Positions 8,379 through 16,635 of a DNA stretch of 64,000 nt are shown here, one piece after another. The stretch spans positions 3,100,001 to 3,164,000 of the forward strand of contig NZ_JAUSYG010000001.1 of the NCBI RefSeq assembly GCF_030816725.1, written 5' to 3'. How positions within the stretch are numbered: position 1 is the stretch's first letter; every line of letters starts with the position of its first letter. The position numbers and the translations under genes are program-made. The stretch is from Pseudarthrobacter defluvii (GTDB lineage Bacteria; Actinomycetota; Actinomycetes; Actinomycetales; Micrococcaceae). A model generated the notes under the pieces. That model did no database searches, was not told the DNA's origin, and was given only the letters and a program-made list of their open reading frames with translations.

Positions 8379-8563
8379 CCTCACCGAGGGAGCATGTGGC
8401 GGCGCTCTTGTAGCTTTCCTTGGGAAGCCATCCGGGACACGACCCAATCCACCCAAACACGACAACGTGCAGTCACAATAGGGCTATACGCGGCTTGTGG
8501 GGAAGCTGCCCTTCGAGGAGGGACTTCGCACACAAGCGGACCTTTTCGTAGTGGAGGAACCAC

Positions 8564-9013
8564 ATGACTGACCAGCAACCCCAGCAGCCTGAGAACGTGA
8601 CACCGCCCGCGCCGCATCCGGGACAACCCCAGCCCCCGCAGTACCAAGCACCCCAGCCCGGCCAACCACAGCCCCCGCAGTACCAGACGCCTTATCCCGG
8701 TCAAGGTCAGTACCAGGCGTCGTACCCGCAGATGTCCCAGCAACCACCAGCGCCTAACCAGGGGCAGAACTATCCGCAGCAGAAATCAAAGTTGGTTGCC
8801 GGGCTGCTCGGAATCTTCTTGGGAGGCCTCGGCATCCACCGCTTCTACTTGGGTTACACGCTTATCGGGATTATCCAGATCGTCGTGACCATCGTTCTAA
8901 GCAGCCTGGGACTTGGTTTCCTTGCGCTTTGGGGCTTGGTCGAGGGGATCATGATCCTGGCCGGCGCCGCCTCTTTCCGACACGATGCCAAGAACCTTCC
9001 CCTGCGCGACTAA
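8564..9013 (+). CDS. TM2-domain membrane protein
   Basis: 149 residues. The first 75 are Pro/Gln/Tyr-rich with repeated QPQPPQYQ units, presumably disordered and cytoplasmic. Residues about 78-140 form a TM2 domain: two transmembrane helices joined by a tight turn, with the conserved GIFLGGLGIHRFYLG stretch. Bacterial TM2 proteins lack a settled function. ATG 8564 follows AGTGGAGGAA. The PH-domain gene starts 25 bases after its stop. The pair is bounded by direct repeats and looks less GC-rich than its surroundings. Confidence 0.85.
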   Translation: MTDQQPQQPENVTPPAPHPGQPQPPQYQAPQPGQPQPPQYQTPYPGQGQYQASYPQMSQQPPAPNQGQNYPQQKSKLVAGLLGIFLGGLGIHRFYLGYTLIGIIQIVVTIVLSSLGLGFLALWGLVEGIMILAGAASFRHDAKNLPLRD

Positions 9014-9038
9014 CTGAACAGACCGGCTAAGGACCACC

Positions 9039-9410
9039 ATGAACGCGATTATTCACGACAAACCAGAACAGCTCGCACAAATCCAGGCGGGTCTTTTGCA
9101 AGGCGAACAGGTTTACGCCGTCTACGACTGCATAGGCGTCGGGACCGGTTTCGTCGGCATCACGAACATGCGGGTTATCTTGCAGGACAAGAGCTTCGTG
9201 GGCAACAAGCTCGCCATCGTGTCCGTTCCGTACAAGAACATCCGGTCAGTCTCAATGCTGTCGAATAAATCGATGATGGGGCGTTTCGCCTCAACCTCAA
9301 GTATCGGTATCGATACAGGGGGAAGCATCAAAGAGGCCGACTTCCGTGGCGACGACAAAGCCAAGCATGCCCACGACCTGATCCTGTGGAACATGCTGCA
9401 GACCCACTAG
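9039..9410 (+). CDS. Bacterial PH-domain protein
   Basis: 123 residues forming a single PH-like domain of the bPH_1 type: strands around VYAVYDCIGVGTGFVGITNMRVI, a SVPYKNIRSVS segment, and a C-terminal helix (DDKAKHAHDLILWNML). No signal peptide or membrane segment. It is co-directional with the TM2 gene, 25 bases apart, so the two may work together at the membrane; this is inference from position. Codon use is less GC-biased than in neighbouring genes. Confidence 0.75.
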   Translation: MNAIIHDKPEQLAQIQAGLLQGEQVYAVYDCIGVGTGFVGITNMRVILQDKSFVGNKLAIVSVPYKNIRSVSMLSNKSMMGRFASTSSIGIDTGGSIKEADFRGDDKAKHAHDLILWNMLQTH

Positions 9411-9435
9411 ATTGATTCCTTCCCGCCCCCGGGTT

Positions 9436-9470
9436 TTACGCCTGCCCGTGGTCCTCCAAGGCCGCGCTGT
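9436..9470. repeat. 35-bp direct repeat, copy 2 (within the 3' end of the PRC-barrel gene)
   Basis: Intact counterpart of the repeat at 8344-8378. Bases 9436-9438 are the stop codon of the minus-strand PRC-barrel gene, so the repeat is native here and copy 1 is the displaced one. Spacing between copies is 1092 bases. Confidence 0.8.
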
Positions 9471-9783
9471 AGCGGGTGTACCCGGGGCGGAGCCTGACAG
9501 AGTGGGTGGCCACCATTGCGATGTCCTCCCACAGAACCAGGAACGACCCGCGGTGCCGCCACTGCAGGATCCGGGCAATCATGCGGGGCCGGGTGAGGCC
9601 GTTTCTCTCGTACCCCAGGAACGAGGAGGCGCTGTGGGGCCCGACGATCATCCCCAACAGCCGCGGTTCGGCCATCAGCTGGCGGGGCGCCCCGTCCAGC
9701 ACGAACCGGACGTCGGCCACGCGGCCCAGCCGCCCGCCGTCGGCATCCAGCACCGGGGTGCCCAGCAGGTCACCGAGGATCAT
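9436..9783 (-). CDS. PRC-barrel-like protein (second of operon)
   Basis: 115 residues. The N-terminal half (ILGDLLGTPVLDADGGRLG) resembles the PRC-barrel opening strand pattern; the remainder contains a membrane-independent basic region and ends ALEDHGQA. ATG 9783 has GGGAGG 5 bases upstream and overlaps the previous gene's end by 14 bases, so translation is coupled. Last gene of the lipoprotein-transporter-PRC-PRC operon. PRC-barrel proteins often act as adaptors; a regulatory link to the transporter is inferred. Confidence 0.7.
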   Translation of the reverse strand: MILGDLLGTPVLDADGGRLGRVADVRFVLDGAPRQLMAEPRLLGMIVGPHSASSFLGYERNGLTRPRMIARILQWRHRGSFLVLWEDIAMVATHSVRLRPGYTRYSAALEDHGQA

Positions 9784-10180
9784 GGCGGCCTCCCGGGATG
9801 CGCGCGATGATCTTGTCCCGGACCCACCGCTCCACCCAGCTGGCGTCCAGTGGCCCACCCTTGACTCCGAGCCGCACCACCACGCCCACCTCCGCCACGT
9901 CCTTCCAGGGGATGCGGATCAGCCGGGACGACGGCGGCCTGCCGCCAAAGATGCGCGTCCCCAGGACCGACCCGGTCAACAGCGCGGTGATCACCGGCGC
10001 GGGGGTGCCCGGGGCGATCTGCTCGTCCAAGGCAGGCCCGCTCACCTCAAGGTCGTCCACGGTGGTGACCGGGACGCCGTCGTGATCCAAAACCTGCCGG
10101 TCCATCAGGTGCAGCTGGGCATCCAGGATACGCCCGGCCACGTGCGGGACTTTGGGCAGCGGGGCGGACGGTGAGCTCAT
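9770..10180 (-). CDS. PRC-barrel domain protein
   Basis: 136 residues with a clear PRC-barrel signature near residues 15-45 (AGRILDAQLHLMDRQVLD, GVPVTTVDDLEV) and a second strand-rich part ending in a basic tail. ATG 10180 overlaps the transporter stop as ATGA, and its own end overlaps the next start. In actinobacteria such proteins are found beside NRAMP/MgtE-type divalent-metal transporters, which fits its place here. Probable cytoplasmic accessory to the transporter. Confidence 0.7.
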   Translation of the reverse strand: MSSPSAPLPKVPHVAGRILDAQLHLMDRQVLDHDGVPVTTVDDLEVSGPALDEQIAPGTPAPVITALLTGSVLGTRIFGGRPPSSRLIRIPWKDVAEVGVVVRLGVKGGPLDASWVERWVRDKIIARIPGGRHDPR

Positions 10181-11403
10181 GAGCCTGCTCCTGTGACGAT
10201 CATGAGCGGGATGGCGGTGATGGAGGCGACCAGGATGATCACCAGGTAGATCATGCCCAGCACGTTCACCGCCCGGCCATTCACGTGCTCGCGCATGTAT
10301 TGGGGATCGTTGGCGACGATGAGGATGGGCAGGTAGGTCAGCGGCAGGGCGATGGCGGAGAACACCACTGAATATTCGGTCACCAGGACCGGGTCGACGC
10401 CGGTGGCCAGCACCGCGATGCCCACCAGCAGGCAGACGATCATGGAGAGGTGGAAGCGGGCGGCCTGGGCGGGGCGGCGGAATTTGCCCCAGGACCAGCC
10501 GAAGAACTGCGCCAGGGTGTATCCGCTGGAGAGTGTGGTTTCCAGGGCGGCACCGAAGGTTGCGGCCACGATGCCCACCAGGACGAAGGCCAGCCCGAGC
10601 TTCCCGGCGCCCTCGGCCACGGGCAGGATCACCTGGGACAGCGAGGTCACCGAGATGCCCGCCGGCAGGAGGACGACTGCGGCGCATGCGGCGATCGAGA
10701 CGGACAGCAGGCCGCCCAGCGGGAACCCGACCAGGACGTTGATCCGCGACTGGGCCAGGTCCTTCACGGTCCACCCTTCCTCCACAGCGCCGGAGGAGAA
10801 GAAGAACACCTCGTAGGGGGTCATGGCCGCGCCGAACAGGGCGATGGCGTAGTAGCTGTAGCTCCAGACGGTTTCCTGCTGGGGCACGACGGGTGCCAGC
10901 TGCCCGGCCAGCGAGCCCCAGTCCGGCTTCAACAGGAACAGCGCCACCGCGAAGATGACCAGGGTCAGCCCCAGCAGGCCGGTGACGTTTTCCATGATGG
11001 AGAACCGGACCCGCCAGATCACCAGCCACACCGCCAGCGCAGCCACGGGAATCCACAGCAGGTAGTAGACGCTGCTGGCCAGTTGCAGGGCCAGGGCAAC
11101 GCCGCCGATCTCCGCGGTGACGGTCATCAGGTTGATCAGGAACGACGCCGAGAGGTTGGCCAGCCCGGCCCGCGGCCCCAGCCGTTCGCGGATCACCTCA
11201 AACGTGGCCCTTCCGGAGACCGCAGCCACCCGGCCGGACATGTTGGCGAACAGGACGATCCCCACCACGCCGATCACCACCACCCACACGAGGGACAGGC
11301 CAAAGCGGGAGCCGACGACGGCGTTGGTCACCAGGTCCCCGATGTCCACGAAACCGCCGATGGCGGTGAGGATCCCAAGTGCGACGCCGAGGAGCCGCTT
11401 CAC
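10177..11403 (-). CDS. NRAMP-like divalent-metal transporter with non-canonical metal site
   Basis: 408 residues with about 11 membrane segments in the NRAMP arrangement. The first helix carries D20-I-G-D23 where canonical NRAMPs have DPGN, and the sixth has AAMTPYE (192-198) where they have xxMPH, so Thr195 replaces the metal-binding Met and Tyr197 the His. This departure is reminiscent of NRAMP-related magnesium transporters, so the substrate may be Mg2+ or another hard ion rather than Mn2+/Fe2+. Coupled by ATGA to the lipoprotein upstream and the PRC protein downstream. Confidence 0.8.
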   Translation of the reverse strand: MKRLLGVALGILTAIGGFVDIGDLVTNAVVGSRFGLSLVWVVVIGVVGIVLFANMSGRVAAVSGRATFEVIRERLGPRAGLANLSASFLINLMTVTAEIGGVALALQLASSVYYLLWIPVAALAVWLVIWRVRFSIMENVTGLLGLTLVIFAVALFLLKPDWGSLAGQLAPVVPQQETVWSYSYYAIALFGAAMTPYEVFFFSSGAVEEGWTVKDLAQSRINVLVGFPLGGLLSVSIAACAAVVLLPAGISVTSLSQVILPVAEGAGKLGLAFVLVGIVAATFGAALETTLSSGYTLAQFFGWSWGKFRRPAQAARFHLSMIVCLLVGIAVLATGVDPVLVTEYSVVFSAIALPLTYLPILIVANDPQYMREHVNGRAVNVLGMIYLVIILVASITAIPLMIVTGAGS

Positions 11404-11891
11404 TTGTCCCCCACCTTGCCATCGAGCTGCTTGAGGGCGTTCTGAACGGCCGCGAGCGCCTTGTCACCGTCGGCGAGCGAGGGGGTGCCGCCGTTGTCCG
11501 CTGCCAGCGCGGCGCGCGCCGTGGCGAAGCCGGCCGCGCACTGGTCCAGCACGTCCAGTGCCTGTTTCTGCGTTTCGCGGTCCTGCCCGGTGGCGGGCGA
11601 GAGTTTCAGGATGCTGCCGCGGCTGGTCTGGATTTCCTTGAGCTCATCGTCAAGGGTGGTGGAGGCCGCGGCCCGGGTCAGCTTGCCGTCCATGTCCTGG
11701 CGCAGGGCGATCCTGGCGGTGGCGACCGCAGAGGAGCTGTCCTTCACGGCCGTGGACACGGACTGGCTGATGCCGCCGCTGCAGGCGGTGAGGAACGCGA
11801 GGCTGAGGACGGCGAGGGCCAAAAACATGGGCCTGCCGGCGGCCGGGGTCCGGGGCTGTGCAGCCGGGGCCCAGGCTGGCGTGTACAGCAC
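11400..11891 (-). CDS. Small lipoprotein, first gene of the transporter operon
   Basis: 163 residues. A basic lead (QPRTPAAGRP) precedes a hydrophobic segment ending in the lipobox LTAC. The mature part is mostly helical and charged, with two further short Cys-containing segments. GTG 11891 is taken as the start because GGAGG lies 5 bases upstream; ATG 11828 would leave no positive n-region. The stop overlaps the transporter start. No domain recognised; probably a membrane-anchored extracytoplasmic partner of the transporter. Confidence 0.65.
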   Translation of the reverse strand: MLYTPAWAPAAQPRTPAAGRPMFLALAVLSLAFLTACSGGISQSVSTAVKDSSSAVATARIALRQDMDGKLTRAAASTTLDDELKEIQTSRGSILKLSPATGQDRETQKQALDVLDQCAAGFATARAALAADNGGTPSLADGDKALAAVQNALKQLDGKVGDK

Positions 11892-11963
11892 CGTCGCCTC
11901 CAGCCCCCCGGTAACATCCCGGATCGTGCCACGTGGAAAGGCAGCCAAAATTAGTTGCCTTGA

Positions 11964-11975
11964 GCTATATATAGC
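11964..11975. promoter_or_regulatory. Perfect AT-rich palindrome upstream of the transporter operon
   Basis: GCTATATATAGC, 73 bases upstream of the lipoprotein start. It stands out in GC-rich surroundings and could be a promoter -10 region with overlapping operator. No regulator gene adjoins it. Confidence 0.3.
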
Positions 11976-12117
11976 ACTCCCCCGGGAAGTTTGACCTGCT
12001 CAGAAGGGCATTATTTCCGGGCTGCCCTGTGGCGTCGCCGGCCTCTCGACCACACTGGCGAACAGGCATATCCTGCATCCAGATCCTGCCGAGACCCTGC
12101 CACCGGGAGATGAAGCC

Positions 12118-12504
12118 ATGGAGATGCCCAAAGCAACCGAGGAAGACAAAGAACGGTTTCGGCGCGTCGTCCCCGCCCATCCCGGGGTGGTGGTGAAGCC
12201 GATGTTCGGCAACCTTGGCGCGTTCGTCAACGGGAACATGTTCGCCGGGCTGTTCGGCTCCACGATCGGGGTGAAGCTCTCCCGGGAGGACAAGGAACTC
12301 CTGGAGTCCTCCGAGCGGACCGTGCCGTTCGGACCGGCGGACCGGCCGATGGGCGGGTACACCGGGCTGCCGGAAGTGTGGAATGAAGAGGGCGACGGCG
12401 ATGAGACCCGGGCGCGGGCGTGGGCCGTGAAGGCGCTGGATTACGTTGCCACCCTGCCGCCGAAGGAGCCCAAGCAGCGCACGTCCCCGCGGGCGGCGGG
12501 GTAG
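12118..12504 (+). CDS. TfoX N-terminal domain protein
   Basis: 128 residues matching the TfoX/Sxy N-terminal domain: VVVKPMFGNLGAFVNGNMFAGLFG and GGYTGLP segments. The C-terminal TfoX half found in competence regulators is absent, as is usual in actinobacterial forms whose role is unknown. ATG 12118 follows GGGAGA. The nearest downstream gene begins 28 bases later on the same strand. Confidence 0.8.
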   Translation: MEMPKATEEDKERFRRVVPAHPGVVVKPMFGNLGAFVNGNMFAGLFGSTIGVKLSREDKELLESSERTVPFGPADRPMGGYTGLPEVWNEEGDGDETRARAWAVKALDYVATLPPKEPKQRTSPRAAG

Positions 12505-12532
12505 CCGGCCGGCGTCTGCGGAAGGTGGTGCC

Positions 12533-13297
12533 ATGGAACCGTTCCGTGTGATCCTGCTTCCCGGCAGTGTCCTTCGCGCTGGCCCGGCGTACGGCAGGCT
12601 GCTGGAGATTTTGGGACCCTCCGTGGAGGCCGTCGCCAAGGAGCTGGAGCTCTACAACGGGGACGCTCCACCGCCTGACTGGAGCTTGGACACGGAGGCG
12701 GACGGGGTGCTCCGCGAGGCCGGCTCCCGCGGCTGGGACACCTTCCACCTGCTGGGCTACTCCGGCGGGGGCGCATGCGCCCTGGCACTGGCAGCCAAGC
12801 ATCCGCAACGGCTTCGCAGCCTGGCTTTGCTTGAGCCGGCGTGGGCGGGGAACTGGGACTGGAGCCCGGCGCACACGGCACTGTGGCAGCACTACGGGGA
12901 ACTGCATGACCTGCCGCCGGAGGAGTTCATGTCCGCCTTCACGAGGCTGCAGGTGAAGCCCGACGCCGTCCTGCCGCCTCCGCCGCCCGGCCCGCCGCCG
13001 TCGTGGATGGCCAAGCGTCCGGCCGGGATCAGCGCCTTCCTCCAGGCGTTCACCACGTACGACCTGGACCGGGAAAAGCTGGCCGCCTTCACCAACCCGG
13101 TGCTGTTTGTGCTGGGCGGCATGAGCAGCCCGGACGAACAGGGGGACAACGCGGACCGGCTGTCCCGCGTCTTCCCTGATTTCCGGCTGGAGGTGTTTCC
13201 CGAACGCCACCATTTCGACCCGCCGCACCGGGCGGAACCGGAGCGGGTGGCCGCGCTGCTGCGTGCGCATTGGGCCCGGGCGGAGCCGCTTTCCTAG
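12533..13297 (+). CDS. Alpha/beta hydrolase
   Basis: 254 residues with an alpha/beta hydrolase fold. The nucleophile elbow is GYSGGG near residue 76, the acid is probably in the GGMSSPDE segment, and the histidine in ERHHFDPPH near residue 225. ATG 12533 is selected because AAGGTGG precedes it; an upstream in-frame start at 12446 would overlap the TfoX gene. Probably co-transcribed with it. Substrate unknown. Confidence 0.75.
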   Translation: MEPFRVILLPGSVLRAGPAYGRLLEILGPSVEAVAKELELYNGDAPPPDWSLDTEADGVLREAGSRGWDTFHLLGYSGGGACALALAAKHPQRLRSLALLEPAWAGNWDWSPAHTALWQHYGELHDLPPEEFMSAFTRLQVKPDAVLPPPPPGPPPSWMAKRPAGISAFLQAFTTYDLDREKLAAFTNPVLFVLGGMSSPDEQGDNADRLSRVFPDFRLEVFPERHHFDPPHRAEPERVAALLRAHWARAEPLS

Positions 13298-13332
13298 CGG
13301 CTTCCCGTGGGCTACAAGCCCGGTGAGGCACT

Positions 13333-13395
13333 CCGCGAGTTGGCACTTCCCGTCAGTCCTCCTGCCCTCGACTGCCGTGAAGTGCCATCTCGCGG
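13333..13395. repeat. Palindromic element upstream of the TDT transporter
   Basis: Imperfect inverted repeat: 13333-13348 pairs with 13380-13395 at 15 of 16 positions, around a 31-base loop. The right arm AAGTGCCATCTCGCGG recurs as the right arm of the element at 14488-14550, including the preceding GACTGCCG. It lies between the hydrolase stop and the TDT start. Confidence 0.7.
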
Positions 13396-13421
13396 CGGAA
13401 CCCCGGCCCTAAGCTTGGGGC

Positions 13422-14504
13422 ATGGACACCGCCACCGACGCCCGGCACTCCTTCGGCTCCCGCGCCCGGCAGGCGGTGCGGACCCTCACTCCCGGCTACT
13501 TCGCCCTCACCATGGCCAGCGGGATCATCTCCGTAGGGCTTGAGCTCGAAGGATTCCACGCCCTCTCGCTGATCCTGCTGGTGGTGTGCGGGCTCTCCTA
13601 CCTCGTGATCCTGGCGCTCAGCCTGTTCCGCCTGGCCTGGTTCGCGGCGGATATGCGCGGCGATTTTCTGGACCCGGGCCGGGCGTTCGGCTTCTTCACC
13701 TTCATTGCCGGAACAAACGTCCTGGGGACGCGGCTTGGCATGGCGGGGTGGCAGGGTACGACGGCGGCACTGCTGGCGGTTGCGGCGCTCGCCTGGGTGG
13801 TGCTCGGCTATGTCGTGCCATGGACGGCGGTCCTGGGCAGGTCCGAGCGGCCGGTGGTCAAGGATGCCAACGGCTCGTGGTTCATCTGGTGCGTCGCCAG
13901 CCAATCCGTGGCAGTGGCGGCAGCGTCCATCGAACCCCTCGCCGCACCGGACTGGCGCGCGGCCCTGGCGCTCGTCGCCGTCGTGGCCTGGTCTGTGGGG
14001 CTCATCCTGTACGCCGCGGTGGGGATCTTCGTCTCGCTTCGACTGATGACCTATCCCATCCGGCCGCAGGACCTGCGCCCGCACTACTTTGTGGCCATGG
14101 GCGCCATGGCCATCAGCGTCCTGGCAGGGGCCCGGATCGTGGAAATGGCCGGGGCACCGATGGTCGATGCAACGCGCGGGCTGGTGGGAGGCGCCTCCGT
14201 GGTGTTCTGGTCCTTCGCGTCGTGGCTCTTTCCTGTACTGCTGGCAGCGGGCTGGTGGCGGCACGTGGTCCACAGGGTGCCGTTGTCCTACGAGCCGGGG
14301 CTGTGGAGCGTCATCTTTCCGCTGGGCATGTATGCCGTGGCCGGGATCTACCTTGGCCGCGCCGACGGGCTGCCCCTGGTGGCCGCCATCGGCAGGGCGG
14401 AACTGTGGCTGGCGGTTGCCGCATTCCTGGCCACGCTCGCGGCCATGCTCTGGCACCTGTGGACCACGCTGCTCGCGCGGCCCCTCACCCGAGATGGCAC
14501 TTAA
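13422..14504 (+). CDS. TDT-family transporter (TehA/SLAC1-like)
   Basis: 360 residues with ten predicted membrane segments and the family opening LTPGYFALTMASGIIS. TDT proteins include tellurite-resistance/C4-dicarboxylate carriers and SLAC1-type anion channels, so the substrate is most likely an organic or inorganic anion. The last codons and the TAA stop lie inside the left arm of the downstream palindromic element, so the C terminus (RDGT) is supplied by that element. No good ribosome site is visible before ATG 13422. Confidence 0.8.
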   Translation: MDTATDARHSFGSRARQAVRTLTPGYFALTMASGIISVGLELEGFHALSLILLVVCGLSYLVILALSLFRLAWFAADMRGDFLDPGRAFGFFTFIAGTNVLGTRLGMAGWQGTTAALLAVAALAWVVLGYVVPWTAVLGRSERPVVKDANGSWFIWCVASQSVAVAAASIEPLAAPDWRAALALVAVVAWSVGLILYAAVGIFVSLRLMTYPIRPQDLRPHYFVAMGAMAISVLAGARIVEMAGAPMVDATRGLVGGASVVFWSFASWLFPVLLAAGWWRHVVHRVPLSYEPGLWSVIFPLGMYAVAGIYLGRADGLPLVAAIGRAELWLAVAAFLATLAAMLWHLWTTLLARPLTRDGT

Positions 14505-14550
14505 GGGCAATGCCCGTGCCCGGGACTGCCGCGTAATGCCATCTCGCGGG
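14488..14550. repeat. Palindromic element overlapping the TDT stop codon
   Basis: Left arm GAGATGGCA (14491-14499) pairs with TGCCATCTC (14537-14545), and flanking bases extend the pairing with a 2-base gap. Related in sequence to the element at 13333-13395. It ends 5 bases before the stop of the convergent membrane-protein gene and could serve both genes as terminator. Confidence 0.65.
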
Positions 14551-14555
14551 AGGGC

Positions 14556-15257
14556 TCAGCCTGCGCGGGGACCGGGGCCCTGGGCCTTTTGCCGGCCGTC
14601 GCGGTGGGCGAGGTAGGCGTACACCACCAGTGCGGCGCCGGCCACGATCATGACCGCGGGGAAGGCGAAGTCCGTGGGGATCAGCAGGGCCGTGGCCTGG
14701 AGGACGAAGATCAGCCCCATCACCGTGAGGATCCCGGCCGGAATCAACGGCCACTTCATGCGCTCGGTGTGGCTGCTGGTGTCATCAACGCGGACCGGGA
14801 TCAGGGACAGCACCCCGAAGGTGGCGGCCAGGCCCAGGAAAAGGACGGCTGCGGTGGGCGTGCCCTGCAGTTCCTGCGGGAGGGCCACGATGACCGCCAG
14901 CGTCAGCATGACACCGGACGGAATCAGGGCCCACCAGTTGCCCGGTTCCCGCAGGAAGACGGCGGCGAACCCGGCGCCCATGAAGAGGAACAGGAAGGCT
15001 GCTCCCCAGGCGCCGCCGGTAAGTTGGGTGGTGGTAATGACCGCGGCCAGGCCCAGGAACACGGACCCGGGGATCGCTGCCCACCAGTTCTCCCTGCGCC
15101 TGACGAACAGGGACAGGAACAAGACCCCGACGGCGGCGAAGATCAGCGGTGCCACGAAGGCTGCGGTGTCCATGACGCCGAGCCTGTCCAGCAGCAGCAG
15201 CACACCCAGCGCAATGAGGACGATGCCCGCGACGACGCTTGCGTTTGCCGATTTCAC
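14556..15257 (-). CDS. Multi-pass membrane protein of unknown function
   Basis: 233 residues with about eight hydrophobic segments arranged as three similar pairs; the motif ENWWAAIPG is echoed by GNWWALIPSG, suggesting an internal duplication. GTG 15257 is preceded by GGGAGG with 6-base spacing. Small multi-pass proteins of this type occur next to stress and cell-envelope genes, but no function can be assigned. Convergent with the TDT gene. Confidence 0.7.
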   Translation of the reverse strand: MKSANASVVAGIVLIALGVLLLLDRLGVMDTAAFVAPLIFAAVGVLFLSLFVRRRENWWAAIPGSVFLGLAAVITTTQLTGGAWGAAFLFLFMGAGFAAVFLREPGNWWALIPSGVMLTLAVIVALPQELQGTPTAAVLFLGLAATFGVLSLIPVRVDDTSSHTERMKWPLIPAGILTVMGLIFVLQATALLIPTDFAFPAVMIVAGAALVVYAYLAHRDGRQKAQGPGPRAG

Positions 15258-15657
15258 CGTGTGCCTCCCGGATCCGGCACGCGGCCGTACGCCGCGCTCC
15301 TTACTTCAGGCTAGGACGGGGCCGAAACCGGAAACAGGGCCCAAAGCCCCCGCCTTCCGCCGGGCATCGGCATTATCCGGGCGGCCGGTTCCCCGGGTCA
15401 CCGGCGCCAACCGGGCCACGGCGTCATCCGGCACGGGCAGCATTTCGGCCGTCGAAGCTCTGGCGCAGGACGGGACCTTCAGCCCTATAGCCGGACCCGG
15501 GGCGCTTGGCATTCTGATAAAGGCGCCGTCCAGGTCCTCACGTTGCGAGGCTGGAGCGGCATTCCCCATGACCCCCAGTGTTTCAGCCGGCACGGCCAAG
15601 GACGACGCCGGCCTGCAGGCGCCCCCTGCAGACTAACTGGATTTTGAAAGGACCGGC
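15258..15657. other. 400-base region without a supported gene
   Basis: Divergent gap between the membrane-protein gene and the next plus-strand gene. A minus-strand frame at 15306-15599 is open but has no ribosome site or recognisable domain. No hairpin or repeat of note. Confidence 0.4.
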
Positions 15658-16206
15658 ATGTCCGCTGACATCCTCACGCTTCGCCCCGCCCCAATATCGC
15701 AGGCGGAAGCGGCGCGCAGAAGGGCGATGCTCCTGCATCCATCGAACTTCACCCCGGCACCTTCACCTGCCCTGGAAACGGGGGAAACTGCGAAGGTAGT
15801 GGAGAAGCTTGCCAACAGGTTCAGCTGCCTCCACGAGAAGCTCATGGAGTGTGGGCTGGCTGCCGGCGAGGCACGGACAGAGGTGGCGCAGACGGTGGCC
15901 CGGGAAATCTGGGACGGGTTCGCTTCGCAGCTGCGCGCGTACCGGGCGGCGGGGCAGCAGATGGACGCCAACGTCCTCGCCGTCGCGCTGGCCTCGATCC
16001 AGTGCATGACCCGGGCCCTGCCGCGCCATCCCGGCGACCTGGGCTTCGCCAGCCGCACGGTCAGTGCTGCCCGGCGCCGGCTCCAGTACAACGGCGGGCT
16101 GCTGCACCGCCTGCACCCACACCGCAACCCGGCCTTCCATGACGCCGTCACCACCCTCGAAGCCCTGGAAGCCTTCCTCACCTGCCCGCAGCAGAAGGCT
16201 GCTTGA
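15658..16206 (+). CDS. Hypothetical helical protein
   Basis: 182 residues, mostly helical, Ala- and Arg-rich, without membrane segments. ATG 15658 follows AAAGGA by 6 bases. The central region (residues 40-110) has regularly spaced hydrophobics compatible with a helical bundle. It is followed within 17 bases by another small gene. No family recognised. Its position ahead of a response regulator may be coincidental. Confidence 0.6.
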   Translation: MSADILTLRPAPISQAEAARRRAMLLHPSNFTPAPSPALETGETAKVVEKLANRFSCLHEKLMECGLAAGEARTEVAQTVAREIWDGFASQLRAYRAAGQQMDANVLAVALASIQCMTRALPRHPGDLGFASRTVSAARRRLQYNGGLLHRLHPHRNPAFHDAVTTLEALEAFLTCPQQKAA

Positions 16207-16222
16207 GCCGGAGATGGGGACC

Positions 16223-16546
16223 ATGGCAACGGCAGAGGAGTACAGGGCAGTCCACGGCGGCGGGGAACCGCCAGGCGGCCAGGACAGCGACCGTGAGCTC
16301 GGCGATGGCGGATGTAATGTCATCTCCAAGGACAACGGCGGGGTGGTGGGCCGCTGGAGTTCATGGGAAACTGCCAGCGTCGCGTTGAACCGGCTCCAGG
16401 AGCTTGGCGGCCGGTATGAGTACCGTTTGGAGGAATCCCACCGGTGGGTGAACGGACCGGACCACAGCACCACGTGTTCGGTCTGCGGCACCACCCGTGA
16501 CATTCCGGCTTCGGCCGGTACGGCGCTGGGAATTGAGTGGCCCTAG
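16223..16546 (+). CDS. Hypothetical protein with CxxC motif
   Basis: 107 residues. It contains a single CSVCGTTRD motif near the C terminus, a possible half zinc ribbon, preceded by an acidic Gly-rich start and a WSSWETASVALNRL segment. ATG 16223 is chosen for GGAG 9 bases upstream. Probably co-transcribed with the preceding gene. Function unknown. Confidence 0.5.
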   Translation: MATAEEYRAVHGGGEPPGGQDSDRELGDGGCNVISKDNGGVVGRWSSWETASVALNRLQELGGRYEYRLEESHRWVNGPDHSTTCSVCGTTRDIPASAGTALGIEWP

Positions 16547-16635
16547 TGCCGGACGATGTACTGACGTTCCTTTCGGAGGGGCGGCTGCACGGAAAGGGCG
16601 GCCGGGAAGGACAAAGGTCCTACGAGAGCGTCTTC

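Larger units (their letters stand above)
8141..8563. other. Intergenic region between cspA and the TM2 gene
   Basis: Divergent gap of 423 bases. It holds the cspA leader (to about 8320), one copy of the 35-bp direct repeat at 8344-8378, and the presumed promoter of the TM2 gene. No open frame with a ribosome site was seen. Confidence 0.6.

Noticed and set aside
8564..8790. Repeated units at the 5' end of the TM2 gene considered as a DNA repeat element
   Set aside because: They are in-frame Pro/Gln codon repeats of the protein's disordered N terminus.
15306..15599. Minus-strand 97-codon frame
   Set aside because: No ribosome site, domain or hydrophobic pattern; not better than chance at this GC content.
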